A stretch of 64,000 nucleotides of DNA from Natronorubrum halalkaliphilum (GCF_009834785.1 NZ_WUYX01000053.1:169169-233168), one strand, 5' to 3'; shown: positions 51,596-61,386, numbered from the stretch's first letter. Translations and numbers: made by a program. The notes: generated by a model from the letters alone, not told the origin.

Positions 51596-52525
51596 CTACC
51601 GCTGGCGGGTCGCCCGAGCGGTCTGCATCGCGGCACTGTTGTACGCCGATCCGAGGGTTCCACGCGCGTCGATAGCGATGACGCCGGCGGTCGATCCCGT
51701 CAGTTCGGCGAACTCCTCGATCGCGAGCGTCGTCGCCTCGTCGGCGTCGCAGCCGCGTTCGATATGGCGAGCGACGCGCCTCGAGAGCGTCACGCGGGCG
51801 ATGTCTTCACCGGCACCCGTCGCGCTGACTGCGCCGGCGGGCGAGCAGTAGAAGCCGGCCCCGACCTGCGGGACGTCCCCGACGCGACCGGCGAGCGCGA
51901 GCCATCGTCCGCCGGTGGAGGTCGCCGCGGCGAGAGAATCGCCGTCGAACGCGACGGCACCGACCGTATCGTGGTCGAGGTCGCTGTCTGGCCGTTCGGG
52001 ATCAGCGTCCGAGTTCGCATCGTCGTCCCGACCGTCCGGATCAGAATCGCCGTACCGCTCGCGGATCCACTCGAGCTGTGCCTTCGTCCCGTCTGCGGGC
52101 GCATCGAGTTCCGCCCACCGCTCGCGCGTTCGCTCGGACCAGAGATCGACGCCCGTCTCGAGGCCATAGGCGTCGGCCAGCGAGACGGCGTGGTCGCCCG
52201 AGACGAATCCGTGAGGCGTCTCCTCCATGACGAGTCGAGCGACGCTGACCGCGTGTTCGACGTCCGGCATCGAACAGGCCGCGCCGACCGACCGATCGTC
52301 GGTCATCAGCCCTGCGTCGGTTCGGATCCGGCCGTCGCTCTGGACGGCGCTGCCGACGCCCGCGTTGAACTGCGGGTTCGTCTCGAGGACGGCGACCGCC
52401 GCTTCGACCGCGTCGACCGGGTCCGATTCCGCCGCGCCGGTCTCGGCCGCCTGCTCGAGCGTCTTCTGTCTGGGCTCCGGATCGTCGGGGTCACTGCCAG
52501 CACCGCCGTGAACGAGTACCTGCAT
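51596..52525 (-). CDS. isoaspartyl peptidase/L-asparaginase (Ntn hydrolase)
   Basis: A 309-residue Ntn hydrolase. LVHGGAGSDPDD opens it, DAVEAAVAVLETNPQFNAGVGS forms the alpha subunit core, and HDTVGAVAFD contains the Thr that becomes the N-terminal nucleophile of the beta subunit after self-cleavage. Further active-site residues are in GRVGDVPQVGAGFYCSP and VSATGAGEDIAR. It removes beta-aspartyl dipeptides or hydrolyses asparagine. An acidic insertion (about 160-185) just before the cleavage site is a halophilic linker. Confidence 0.92.
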   Translation of the reverse strand: MQVLVHGGAGSDPDDPEPRQKTLEQAAETGAAESDPVDAVEAAVAVLETNPQFNAGVGSAVQSDGRIRTDAGLMTDDRSVGAACSMPDVEHAVSVARLVMEETPHGFVSGDHAVSLADAYGLETGVDLWSERTRERWAELDAPADGTKAQLEWIRERYGDSDPDGRDDDANSDADPERPDSDLDHDTVGAVAFDGDSLAAATSTGGRWLALAGRVGDVPQVGAGFYCSPAGAVSATGAGEDIARVTLSRRVARHIERGCDADEATTLAIEEFAELTGSTAGVIAIDARGTLGSAYNSAAMQTARATRQR

Positions 52526-52625
52526 ACGGTCCGCTGTGAACTGATCGATAGAAGGTGTTTCGTGTTACGATTACCGACCGGAATCCCCCACACTTACCAT
52601 AGCGGCCTGTGTACCGAAGGCGGTA

Positions 52626-52913
52626 ATGACGCCAGTGGCCCTGCTCGTCGCGTTCTGTGCGCTGATGGCAGCGATCGCTCTCGGGCGACTGGCGATCGAC
52701 GACGGGTGGGATCGCGTCGAGATCGGCTCCGCGCTCGTCGTCGTCGGTATTACCGTGTTATCCGGAGTGTGGGTCGCGGTCGTGGAGTCGGTGTTAGCCA
52801 GGACGGGACAGGTATTGCTGGGTATCGTCGGCACGGCCGTCGTCTGCGTCGGCATCGTACTGATCGTTCACTACTGGGGTGAGCCTCCGGAGTCGACCGC
52901 GTCGTGTGACTGA
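52626..52913 (+). CDS. small membrane protein, function unknown
   Basis: A 95-residue protein with three hydrophobic segments (LLVAFCALMAAIALGRLAI; ALVVVGITVLSGVWVAVVE; VLLGIVGTAVVCVGIVLIVHY) and short charged loops. No family recognised. It is divergent from the isoaspartyl peptidase gene. Its stop codon touches a sequence resembling one arm of the dispersed hairpin repeat. Confidence 0.65.
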   Translation: MTPVALLVAFCALMAAIALGRLAIDDGWDRVEIGSALVVVGITVLSGVWVAVVESVLARTGQVLLGIVGTAVVCVGIVLIVHYWGEPPESTASCD

Positions 52914-52926
52914 TACGGACTGCTGG
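52913..52926. repeat. possible solo arm of the dispersed hairpin repeat
   Basis: ATACGGACTGCTGG resembles the repeat arms at 7409, 14540 and 62209 (the ACGG and CTG positions agree). No matching right arm or clean hairpin was found downstream, so this may be a decayed copy. Confidence 0.3.
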
Positions 52927-53090
52927 ACCGATGGACCGGCGCGACCGACTGTCAGCCACCAGCGCTACGACTGAACCTAGATGGGAGCGAGCGATCCGAC
53001 TGACGGAGAACCGTATCGACGGGTTCTACGGCCCGTGAACCGACTGCAGATCGGTCAATTTTTGCCACCCGTCGATAGAAATGGTAGACC

Positions 53091-53096
53091 TTTTAC
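53091..53096 (+). promoter_or_regulatory. TATA-like box for icd
   Basis: TTTTAC lies about 29 nt upstream of ATG 53123, which fits a leaderless transcript and argues for that start over the in-frame ATG at 53081. Confidence 0.45.
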
Positions 53097-53122
53097 CCCC
53101 GTCGAAGAACCGTACAGACGAG

Positions 53123-54385
<1,263 letters not shown>

Positions 54386-54496
54386 ATCTCTCCCGCAGTC
54401 TGTAACACGGCGCTCTATCGCATTTTTCGTCTGCACCGTCCGGGCAGTGGCTTCGCCGCTCGAATTCACCACGCACCCTCCGGTCGTACCTTCATC

Positions 54497-54532
54497 GAAG
54501 CACCGAAGCACCGAAGCACCGAAGCACCGAAG
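54497..54532. repeat. 8-bp microsatellite, four copies plus a partial
   Basis: GAAGCACC is repeated head to tail from 54497 to 54528 and continues as a changed fifth unit. It lies in the icd 3' intergenic region, outside any gene. Confidence 0.85.
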
Positions 54533-54598
54533 GCCGAAACACCGAGGCCATCGATCGTAACCAGTAGCTTTTCGACGCGCTATCCACGCGTCTTGGAC

Positions 54599-55153
54599 AT
54601 GAAGATACCGCCGGATCCGGAATCGCTGCGCGACCGCGAAACCGTCGAGTTCGAGACCGAGACGCGGACCCTCTCTCGAGCCGAGTTCGAGACGGCACGC
54701 GGCCTCGAGAATCACGTCGCAGTCGGCGTCACCAACGAGAGCGGCGAAGTCTTGCTCGTAAACGATGGAAGCCGCGGGTGGACGGTTCCCTCCGTTGCCG
54801 TCGCCCCGAACGAGGACTGGGACTCGGTCGGCCGTCGGATGGCCGCGTCGCTGACCGGTGTCGACGCCGAACTCGACCGACCGGTCCGCGTCCGACGCGT
54901 CGACTTTCAGCGGGAGGACGACTCCGAACGACGGCGAACGACGTACAATATCGTCGTCCGAACCGAGCCGGTGACCGGACGACCGATCGCGGACGACCCG
55001 ACCGTCGGACGGGACGAGCAGCCGCCCGGTCCAGAAGAGGACGTGGAAACGAAATCGCCCGCTGTCGGCGAACAGGAACTCCTCTGGCTCGACCGCGTTC
55101 CCGAAGGGCAGTCGGGCGAGATCGCGGCCGACATCCGATCGCTGCTCGACTGA
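54599..55153 (+). CDS. NUDIX-like protein with degenerate Nudix box
   Basis: A 184-residue protein. HVAVGVTNESGEVLLVNDGSRGWTVPSVAVAPNEDW has the strand order of a Nudix fold, but the helix that should carry REUxEExGU reads GRRMAASLTGVDAE, without the metal-binding Glu residues. The rest (YNIVVRTEPVTGR, EQELLWLDRVPEG) fits the fold. Nucleotide pyrophosphatase activity is doubtful; a binding role is more likely. ATG 54599 was preferred over a TTG two codons earlier. Confidence 0.7.
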   Translation: MKIPPDPESLRDRETVEFETETRTLSRAEFETARGLENHVAVGVTNESGEVLLVNDGSRGWTVPSVAVAPNEDWDSVGRRMAASLTGVDAELDRPVRVRRVDFQREDDSERRRTTYNIVVRTEPVTGRPIADDPTVGRDEQPPGPEEDVETKSPAVGEQELLWLDRVPEGQSGEIAADIRSLLD

Positions 55154-55281
55154 GCGGTTTCTTAGCTCGACGGCCCGCGTTTCAGGGTCGGCAACGGGAG
55201 CGGTGACGGTACCGACACCAGCGACGGCGACGAGCGACCGGTCCGTAACGCTCTCACCTCCGGGTCGTCTCCGTGCAGACG

Positions 55282-55710
55282 ATGCTCGAGGTCGAGGTAC
55301 GCGTAGCCGATTCGGAACGGGAACGAACGGACGTCTTCGCGGTTCGCCGGGACGTGTTCGTCGAGGAACAGGGCGTCGACGAGGAACTGGAGTACGACGA
55401 GCACGAGGACGACGCCGTCCACTTCGTCGCGTACGACGGCGACGACCCGATCGGAGCCGCCCGACTCCGAGAGTACGAGGACGGCGTCGGCAAGATCGAA
55501 CGCGTCGCCGTGCTGGAATCACACCGCGAGGAAGGCGTGGGACGAGCGATAATGGACGTCCTCGAGGAACAAGCGGAGGCGCGAGGATTCGAAACGCTGC
55601 TCCTGCATTCGCAAACGCACGCCGCCGACTTTTATCGCGAACTCGGATACGAACAGGTCGGAGCGGAGTTCGAGGAGGCGGGGATTCCACACGTGAAAAT
55701 GCGAAAGTGA
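55282..55710 (+). CDS. GNAT family N-acetyltransferase
   Basis: A 142-residue single-domain acetyltransferase. VFAVRRDVFVEEQGVDEELEYD is the N-terminal helix pair seen in ElaA-like and related GNATs; IERVAVLESHREEGVGRAIM is the acetyl-CoA loop; LLHSQTHAADFYRELGYEQVG closes the fold. The acceptor is unknown. A GTG three codons upstream is an alternative start. Confidence 0.88.
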   Translation: MLEVEVRVADSERERTDVFAVRRDVFVEEQGVDEELEYDEHEDDAVHFVAYDGDDPIGAARLREYEDGVGKIERVAVLESHREEGVGRAIMDVLEEQAEARGFETLLLHSQTHAADFYRELGYEQVGAEFEEAGIPHVKMRK

Positions 55711-55845
55711 CCGACGAGTGAGTTGTCTTTCTGCGCCGCTCTGAGGCAAAAATTACGACCATTTCGCCGGAAATCATTAATTTCGTGTGTGACTCACTTT
55801 CAAACATGAGAGAGGTTTTTCTATGTCGGGTTCGACCGGACGTGC

Positions 55846-56148
55846 ATGCCTACCGCACCGACGCCCCACGACGAAGTGCCGGACTTCATGATCGAACGGT
55901 TCAGCGAGCACTCGCCAGAGGAACTTCGGTCGATCGCCAGCTACGCTGAAACGCTTAGGTCGACCGACGAGGTGCCCCAATACGTCGTGCAGGCGTTCGC
56001 GATTCAGGACGACGAGACCCGAACGGTGGTCGCCATCTACGCGGCCGAACTCGCGGACTACTTCGAGGCGAAAGCGGAGGCGGAGCCGGACGAAGACGAG
56101 GACGACGACCCCGCACCCGGTAGAGTCGGTGGCGCGTTTTTCGGGTGA
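55846..56148 (+). CDS. conserved acidic haloarchaeal protein, function unknown
   Basis: A 100-residue protein. Residues 10-75 are helical (VPDFMIERFSEHSPEELRSIASYAETL; TRTVVAIYAAELADYFEAKAEAE) and the tail is acidic and Gly-rich, ending GGAFFG. The pattern suggests a small helical bundle. No described domain is recognised and the gene stands alone. Confidence 0.7.
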   Translation: MPTAPTPHDEVPDFMIERFSEHSPEELRSIASYAETLRSTDEVPQYVVQAFAIQDDETRTVVAIYAAELADYFEAKAEAEPDEDEDDDPAPGRVGGAFFG

Positions 56149-56545
56149 ATCGAATCGACGCCACCCGATTCGGTCACTCGGAATCGGCCGATCACCCCGA
56201 CGGGTCACGTCGGTCCACTCGCTCGAGGGAAAATTACGACGAACTACGGGCGTCGAGGTCGGTGCGGCCCTCGCTCAACTCTCGGACCGATGACGGCGGC
56301 AACGCGGACCCGGAATTGTGCCATGAAGACGACTGTTCGACGGACAGGCCAGCGCGGATATCGGTGTCGGCGACTTCCAATACTGTTGGACAGAACGACG
56401 TGAAGCCGATGTTTTGCTGGGGCCGTCACCGTGGGCGACGACCCCGAATTCACGATCGGGTTCGTATTGACTGCTGTCCGACAGTATGAACCGCGATCCG
56501 GGTAGTTCGTCCCGTTCGACGAGTCGATTCATGACTGGTTCGATC
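56149..56545. other. 397-base intergenic region with an inverted repeat
   Basis: No confident gene. A 114-codon plus-strand frame across it is Arg/Ser-rich and lacks acidic character. The inverted repeat 56380-56487 is the only clear structure. Confidence 0.4.
56380..56487. repeat. 108-bp inverted-repeat element, possibly related to the hairpin family
   Basis: Arms at 56380-56393 and 56474-56487 pair at 13 of 14 positions (ATACTGT-GGACAG). Inside is an imperfect GC-rich hairpin (GGGGCCGTC with GACGACCCC). The right arm itself contains the palindrome CTGTC-C-GACAG. The arm resembles the right arm of the copy at 62209. It may be a miniature transposable element or a pair of operator sites. Confidence 0.5.
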
Positions 56546-56884
56546 TCACTGCTCCCAGCTTGGGTTCTCCCGCGGCGGGCTGAAGATATCGACGCCGCGA
56601 ACGGTCTCGTCGCCGCGATTTTCGGCCGCGTGAGGCTGCTCACCGGGAATCGCGTAGGAATCACCGGGACCACAGACGATTTCCTCGCCGTCGGTGATGA
56701 AGACCAACTCTCCCTCGTAGATGAATCCGGTCTGTTCGTGGGGGTGGCTGTGTTCGTCGACTACCGCCCCGGGTTCGATTTCGAAGTGCTGGACGTTCAT
56801 CGAGTCGGCGCCGGCCATCAGCGCCAGCTGAACGCCGTCGGCGGCTTCCGACGTCTCGAGGTTGGAAAGTGAAACGCGTTCCAT
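56546..56884 (-). CDS. metal-binding cupin protein
   Basis: A 112-residue single cupin. Motif 1 DEHSHPHEQTGFIYEGE carries the His pair and a Glu/Gln; motif 2 is IPGEQPHAAEN with the third His. It begins MERVSLSNLETSEAADGVQ, and the frame upstream was dropped for lack of homology. The VQLALMAGADSMNVQHFEI strand is usual for small haloarchaeal cupins. Substrate unknown. Confidence 0.85.
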   Translation of the reverse strand: MERVSLSNLETSEAADGVQLALMAGADSMNVQHFEIEPGAVVDEHSHPHEQTGFIYEGELVFITDGEEIVCGPGDSYAIPGEQPHAAENRGDETVRGVDIFSPPRENPSWEQ

Positions 56885-57100
56885 ACGCTTCGAGACAGGG
56901 TACCGACCCACATAGCTTTCGGTGGACAACGGGCCCGTGTGATTTTCGGTGTTCACGAGCGCGGTCGGTTAGGAAGCGATCGGTCATCGGCACCGCAGTC
57001 GACGACGACCGTTGGTATCGGTATCCCGAGTACAGTCGGTCGTTCGTGGGAATATCCTCCAGAACACTTATCCTCAAACACTCACGATTGTTGATAGTCA

Positions 57101-58180
57101 ATGAAGCGTCGGACGATACTGGGGGGTCTCGCATCGCTTTCGCTGGCGGGATGTATGCGCCTACAAGAGGGGGAAGAGGCACAATCCGGCACCGGGGAAA
57201 CAGCCGGTAGCGGTAGTACTCAAGACGGGGACGATGGGTATCCCACCGGTTTGAACGATGACGGTGTAGAGCAGATCTTGGCCGGGACACATACGAACGC
57301 GTTGGCCGCGACGACAGCCGAACTCCACTGGGACGTAACGGATATCGCCCGCGGGGAACCGAAGGAAGAGTGGACCGTTCGGCTCGGTTCCGGGGAGGCT
57401 ATCGGCGAAATCGCTTCGGGAGAGCCGCTGACTATTCATTGGGCCCCCGACAGCGGCTACTGGCGAGGGGAGTGGGGGGAGGAAGCGACCTACGGAAGAC
57501 ACCGCGAGGGCGGGCGGTACGATCTAGAGCGAATTACTCGAGGCCGCTGGCTACGCCAACTCGTTCTCGCGGGAGCGTGGGGACCGCCGCAAGTCGAAGA
57601 GAACGGACGGTTCACCATCGAAGCCGAAACCGCCGACGAGACCGGTGCACTGGCCGATGCCATCGACGCGGAATCGATAGAGTCGTACGAGGCAACCGGC
57701 TCCATCGACGAAGACGGGATCATTCGAGAATTCGATGCAGAATACCAGTATACTACGGATCACACTGACAGACTCCACATCCACCAGGTGCGACTGCGAG
57801 TGGACAACGTCGGTGACGTTTCGGTGAGTCCACCGGATTGGATCGACACCGCGAGGGACCGCGCTCCCGAGGTAACAATGGATTTCGTCCAGGATCGGCA
57901 GTTCATCGAACTGACGATGCACGATGGGAACCCGATGGTTCCACCAACCTATCTCACGGTACACAGCGAGCATCAGGGGAGCCTTCCCATCGCTGGGAAC
58001 CTGGGTCCGCTATCGGAGCCCGTCTCCGCCGGTGATACGCTGTACCTGTATCTCGAAGACGGCGTCGTACACGCTTCGAGAGACGAACTCCCCGACAACG
58101 TATCACCCGAACCGTTTGAAGACGAAATCGCAATCTGGGCTCAGCGAGGAAGGGAATACTTCTTCATAACATCTCGATAG
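57101..58180 (+). CDS. surface lipoprotein, function unknown
   Basis: A 359-residue protein. KRRTILGGLASLSLAGC is a signal ending in a lipobox (Cys18), followed by a Gly/Ser/Asp linker. The body is beta-rich with many Trp (LTIHWAPDSGYWRGEWGEE; GRWLRQLVLAGAWGPPQ) and two possible repeats of a sandwich fold (FTIEAETADETGAL; FIELTMHDGNPMV). No catalytic motif is visible. It is probably anchored outside the cell. It is not obviously part of an operon. Confidence 0.75.
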   Translation: MKRRTILGGLASLSLAGCMRLQEGEEAQSGTGETAGSGSTQDGDDGYPTGLNDDGVEQILAGTHTNALAATTAELHWDVTDIARGEPKEEWTVRLGSGEAIGEIASGEPLTIHWAPDSGYWRGEWGEEATYGRHREGGRYDLERITRGRWLRQLVLAGAWGPPQVEENGRFTIEAETADETGALADAIDAESIESYEATGSIDEDGIIREFDAEYQYTTDHTDRLHIHQVRLRVDNVGDVSVSPPDWIDTARDRAPEVTMDFVQDRQFIELTMHDGNPMVPPTYLTVHSEHQGSLPIAGNLGPLSEPVSAGDTLYLYLEDGVVHASRDELPDNVSPEPFEDEIAIWAQRGREYFFITSR

Positions 58181-58351
58181 CAAGAAGCCGCTATAGAAAA
58201 TCTAACAGTTGTACGATTCTCGCCTCGATGGGTTTCGGATTCATCCGGTACGATCGGTTTCCTGCAGTATATCGGTTGTACCCCGTCGAAAGTAGTGCCG
58301 ACTGCGTCGCAGTCCGGAGTCAGGGAACTCGACAGAAAAGCGGACAGTAAG

Positions 58352-58357
58352 TATAAG
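58352..58357 (+). promoter_or_regulatory. TATA box of the Yip1-like/PH operon
   Basis: TATAAG lies about 28 nt upstream of GTG 58382, predicting a leaderless transcript. It sits in a short inverted repeat, AGTATA-AG-TATACT at 58350-58363, so a regulator could overlap the TATA site. Confidence 0.5.
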
Positions 58358-58381
58358 TATACTGTTTGCTAAACGGGCCCT

Positions 58382-59158
58382 GTGGCGACTGGACTCTTAC
58401 GGTGGCCTGTAGACGTCCTCGCGCGGCCGAAGGTGCTCGTCGCGTCACGCGCGGACGAAGAAACCGATAGCGTTGCTCACGCCATCGTCACGAGTCTCAG
58501 GATTTCCGTGTTTTACTTCGCGAACCTGCTTTTGTACGCACTGCCGCTAACGATTGCGGGATTCGGCGTCGTCAACGAGAGCGCCGCACCAGAGGGGTTC
58601 GCCGCGTTCGCGGAACCGTTGGTCAACGATCCGGACGCAGCGTGGCAACTCTCGAGTGCGCTGGTACAGAACAGCGCGTTCCTGTTCGTCGCGACCGTTC
58701 TTACGTTCGTTACGTTCCACCTGGGAGTCGTCCTGACTCGAAGTTCGGACGGAATCGTCCGATCGCTTCGGACCGTCAGTTACAGTACGGGGATTTACCT
58801 TGCCGTCATGTTTACCGTGGTCTGGTACGTGGCGACCGCACCCGGCATTCGCGTCGCCGACGAGTTTCTCCTCGCTCTGCAGGCGGAGTTCTTCTACTTC
58901 TTTATCGACCTCGTCGGCGTGAATCTCGAACTGCCCGGAGGCCGTCCCGAAGCCGTAGATCTGGGACGACTGACGAGAACGGGCCAGGCGATGTTCGTCG
59001 TGTTGTTGCTTTCCGCCGTTTATTACCTCTACGTGCTCTATCTGGGAGCGCGCATCTCACATCAAAGTACGCGGCTCGAAGCCATTATTGCCGTCTTTTT
59101 CGTAACGATTTCTCCAGCAATCTACGTCCTGGGCGTCATCGTTACGAGTACCCTATAA
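58382..59158 (+). CDS. Yip1-like multi-TM protein
   Basis: A 258-residue protein with five to six membrane helices. GLLRWPVDVLARPKVLVASR forms an amphipathic N-terminus typical of Yip1-family proteins; helices follow at LRISVFYFANLLLYALPLTI, FLFVATVLTFVTFHLGVVL, GIYLAVMFTVVWYVA, MFVVLLLSAVYYLYVLYLG and AIIAVFFVTISPAIYVLGVI. The family influences membrane organisation in eukaryotes; its archaeal role is unknown. It is followed 8 nt later by the PH-domain gene. Confidence 0.7.
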   Translation: MATGLLRWPVDVLARPKVLVASRADEETDSVAHAIVTSLRISVFYFANLLLYALPLTIAGFGVVNESAAPEGFAAFAEPLVNDPDAAWQLSSALVQNSAFLFVATVLTFVTFHLGVVLTRSSDGIVRSLRTVSYSTGIYLAVMFTVVWYVATAPGIRVADEFLLALQAEFFYFFIDLVGVNLELPGGRPEAVDLGRLTRTGQAMFVVLLLSAVYYLYVLYLGARISHQSTRLEAIIAVFFVTISPAIYVLGVIVTSTL

Positions 59159-59166
59159 AACCAGCC

Positions 59167-59835
59167 ATGACGAAAAACACTACCGACGAGACGGAATCCG
59201 AAGGCGGGAGTAGTGACTCAATCACTGACCAATCGGGCGAACGATTGCCCCAGACATCAGAAAACTCGGCTGGGCGGACAGAGCAGCTCGAGGTGGATCG
59301 CGGGCGGGGCCAAGAGCGCGACGAAACGACGCTGGCGTACAACGATTCGTCGACCGAACCCCGGTACGAGGCGATGCCAGCTATTCGACCGGTACTCATC
59401 GTCCTCGGGAGCGTCCTCGGCGCCGGCCTCGTCGGCATCGGCGTGATCGCGTCGAGTCCGACCCTCTTCGGCGGACCGGAGATCGCCGAAATTCTCGTCT
59501 CCGCAATCGCGATTCTCGTGGCGGTCATCGGTCTCAGACTGGCGAGCAAAGCGATGGTCCTCTCGCGAACGCAGTACGCGATTTACGACGACACGTTCCG
59601 ACGGGAGTACGAACTGTTCTACCGGAGTCAGTCCCGGGAAATCCCCGTCGAAAAGCTTCGCGGACACGAATATTCACAGGGTCGAATTCAGTCGCTACTC
59701 GGAATCGGGAGCGTTCGATTGCTAACCGCCGGAACGAACCGGAGCCTCGGCTTCATCGAGTTCGAACACCTCGACGACCCGGAACGCGTTCGAGAGGAAA
59801 TCCGCGCCGTTTCGACCCACGAAGAGTTCGAATGA
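59167..59835 (+). CDS. membrane-anchored bacterial-type PH domain protein
   Basis: A 222-residue protein. An acidic disordered N-terminus (1-70) is followed by two membrane helices (IRPVLIVLGSVLGAGLVGIG; EILVSAIAILVAVIGLRLAS), then a YdbT-like bPH domain: TQYAIYDDTFRREYELFYRSQSRE, IPVEKLRGHEYSQGRIQSLLG, IGSVRLLTAGT, FEHLDDPERV. Such domains assemble into membrane-associated complexes. The frame extends upstream but overlaps the Yip1-like gene, so ATG 59167 is used. Confidence 0.8.
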   Translation: MTKNTTDETESEGGSSDSITDQSGERLPQTSENSAGRTEQLEVDRGRGQERDETTLAYNDSSTEPRYEAMPAIRPVLIVLGSVLGAGLVGIGVIASSPTLFGGPEIAEILVSAIAILVAVIGLRLASKAMVLSRTQYAIYDDTFRREYELFYRSQSREIPVEKLRGHEYSQGRIQSLLGIGSVRLLTAGTNRSLGFIEFEHLDDPERVREEIRAVSTHEEFE

Positions 59836-59969
59836 TCCCGTCAGACGGGTTGCTATTCCGACGTACCGCACAGCCGTGCGTTCCGTAGTTACGCCGAAAA
59901 CGACTGCAACCCCGTGTCGGAGCGCCGCGTAGCCGAAGGTTCAACTACCGAGAGACACCACCTCGAGAC

Positions 59970-60494
59970 ATGTACGCCGTCGTCGGCTGTAGCGAGTGTT
60001 CGAACCTCTGGATCATCGAGGGTCGCTCGGAGACGACCCAGTGTCCGCGGTGTGGTTCGCGCCGGGCCTACGAGAAGCGCAAGAAATTCGTCGAGACCGA
60101 CGATGCGAGCCACGCGAGAGACGTCCGCGCCTCGATGCTCGCGACCCGCCAGGACGAGGGCGAGGCCTTCGCCAAACTCGACTCGTTCGACGCACTCGAG
60201 AACGACGTCGCCGACGGCGTCGTCGCCGACGAGGAGTACCTCGAGGAGTCCGGGTTGGACGTAGACGAGGTCCAGGCGGCCGGCGAACGGGACCCGCGGA
60301 GACCGACGTCCAGCGGGAGCAAAACGGAAATCGTCGAAGGCGCGCTCGCGGAACTGGATCGGCCGACCGAGGACGAGATCGTCGACTACGCCGGCGAGCG
60401 CGGCGTCTCCGCCGAGTACGTCCGAGATGCACTCGCGAAACTCACGAGACGCGGTGCGGTGAGTGAGAGTCGCGGCCGGTATCGACTACTCTAA
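59970..60494 (+). CDS. zinc-ribbon winged-helix protein (DUF5817-like)
   Basis: A 174-residue protein. An N-terminal zinc ribbon (VVGCSECSNLW, TTQCPRCGSR) is followed by a charged helix, an acidic linker and a C-terminal winged helix (EIVEGALAELDRPTEDEIVDYAG, SAEYVRDALAKLTRRGAVSES). This is the layout of a conserved haloarchaeal family, probably DUF5817. Ribbon and winged helix suggest nucleic-acid binding. Confidence 0.82.
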   Translation: MYAVVGCSECSNLWIIEGRSETTQCPRCGSRRAYEKRKKFVETDDASHARDVRASMLATRQDEGEAFAKLDSFDALENDVADGVVADEEYLEESGLDVDEVQAAGERDPRRPTSSGSKTEIVEGALAELDRPTEDEIVDYAGERGVSAEYVRDALAKLTRRGAVSESRGRYRLL

Positions 60495-60502
60495 CCGTCT
60501 GT

Positions 60503-60508
60503 TTTTTC
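60503..60508 (+). terminator. oligo-T terminator after the zinc-ribbon gene
   Basis: Six T residues lie 9 nt after the stop codon, enough for archaeal intrinsic termination. Confidence 0.4.
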
Positions 60509-60919
60509 ATTGGCTCTCCGCTGTCCGGTCGACCCGACGAACTCTGCCTTCGGTTGCTAGCGAGCACGGCGACCGAACTCGACGCGCGTCTCCGCCCGCA
60601 CGAGCAACGCGAGGTTCTCCGGGCGACTGCGAACCGACGCCCCGCGAAAACGGCTGGTAACGCGCCGCTCGAGGAACCGCCGGACTGCGGTCGGGGACGG
60701 TACAGCCGGGAGCCTCACGCGGCGGAAGTTCGTCCGCTACCTGTAGCAGACGCTCCCGGTTTCGTATCCGGTATTGGTGTCTGCGGTTCGTCTCGGGGCC
60801 GTCCTCAAGGACTTGCCAGCGGGTCGTTCGGGGTCAGCTAATACGGCAGGTTTGAGGTCCCCCACCCGCTGGCGGGTCGAACGCCAATGCTTTGCACTGA
60901 GCGGCCCAAGAGGGGACAA
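60509..60919. other. intergenic region with strong inverted repeats
   Basis: About 410 bases without a confident gene. Frames here begin at rare starts and have a poor composition. The 60801-60878 segment can fold strongly. Confidence 0.4.
60810..60878 (+). ncRNA. candidate structured RNA or leader hairpin
   Basis: Bases 60810-60824 pair with 60864-60878 over 15 positions, including two G-U pairs if transcribed. A small hairpin GTCC-TCAA-GGAC at 60801-60812 adjoins it. The structure lies 42 nt upstream of ATG 60920. It may be a leader element, a small RNA, or only a transcription terminator-like repeat. Confidence 0.3.
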
Positions 60920-61276
60920 ATGGACGACACGGTGGACGTACAAGGGACGGCAATCGGCATCGGGACCGTCGTCGCACTCGTCTTCTTCGCGTACAACAGG
61001 TACATCAACGAGACGCTGCTCGGAATCGACGCAGCGACGCTGGCGACGGGTGCCTTCGCGGCGACGTTCGCCGCCGTCGCCCTCTTACACGGTGGGTACG
61101 GCCGTCAGGACCTCGCCGTTGCCAACGCGATCGCGGCGGCCGGCTTGCTGTTCGTCACGCTCGCCGCGACCGGCCCCCAGATGCTCGGCGGCCTCGCCCT
61201 GTTGGTTGTAGGCGGCAGCTACGTCACACTCGCGACGGTTCGCGCTCGAGGCGAACAACGCGAGGTCGCCGGTTGA
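60920..61276 (+). CDS. small membrane protein, function unknown
   Basis: A 118-residue protein with three to four hydrophobic segments (TAIGIGTVVALVFFAYNRYI; LATGAFAATFAAVALLHGGYG; AIAAAGLLFVTLAATG; LGGLALLVVGGSYVTLATV). The start at ATG 60920 begins MDDTVDVQGTA, an acidic N-terminus; an upstream Met adds 11 basic residues and is less likely. No family recognised. Confidence 0.7.
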   Translation: MDDTVDVQGTAIGIGTVVALVFFAYNRYINETLLGIDAATLATGAFAATFAAVALLHGGYGRQDLAVANAIAAAGLLFVTLAATGPQMLGGLALLVVGGSYVTLATVRARGEQREVAG

Positions 61277-61386
61277 CCACGCCGGGGGCGCGGCGAACCA
61301 AGCACCTCGAGGAACGGAACTCGAGTCAAGTATGCGAACGCTGTACGGCTTCGTCGAAGTCCATAGTGGACTGCTCAGCGGCGTGA

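Noticed and set aside
60554..60841. 95-codon plus-strand frame between the zinc-ribbon and membrane protein genes
   Set aside because: It begins at TTG and overlaps the strong inverted repeat, with a composition unlike real neighbours.
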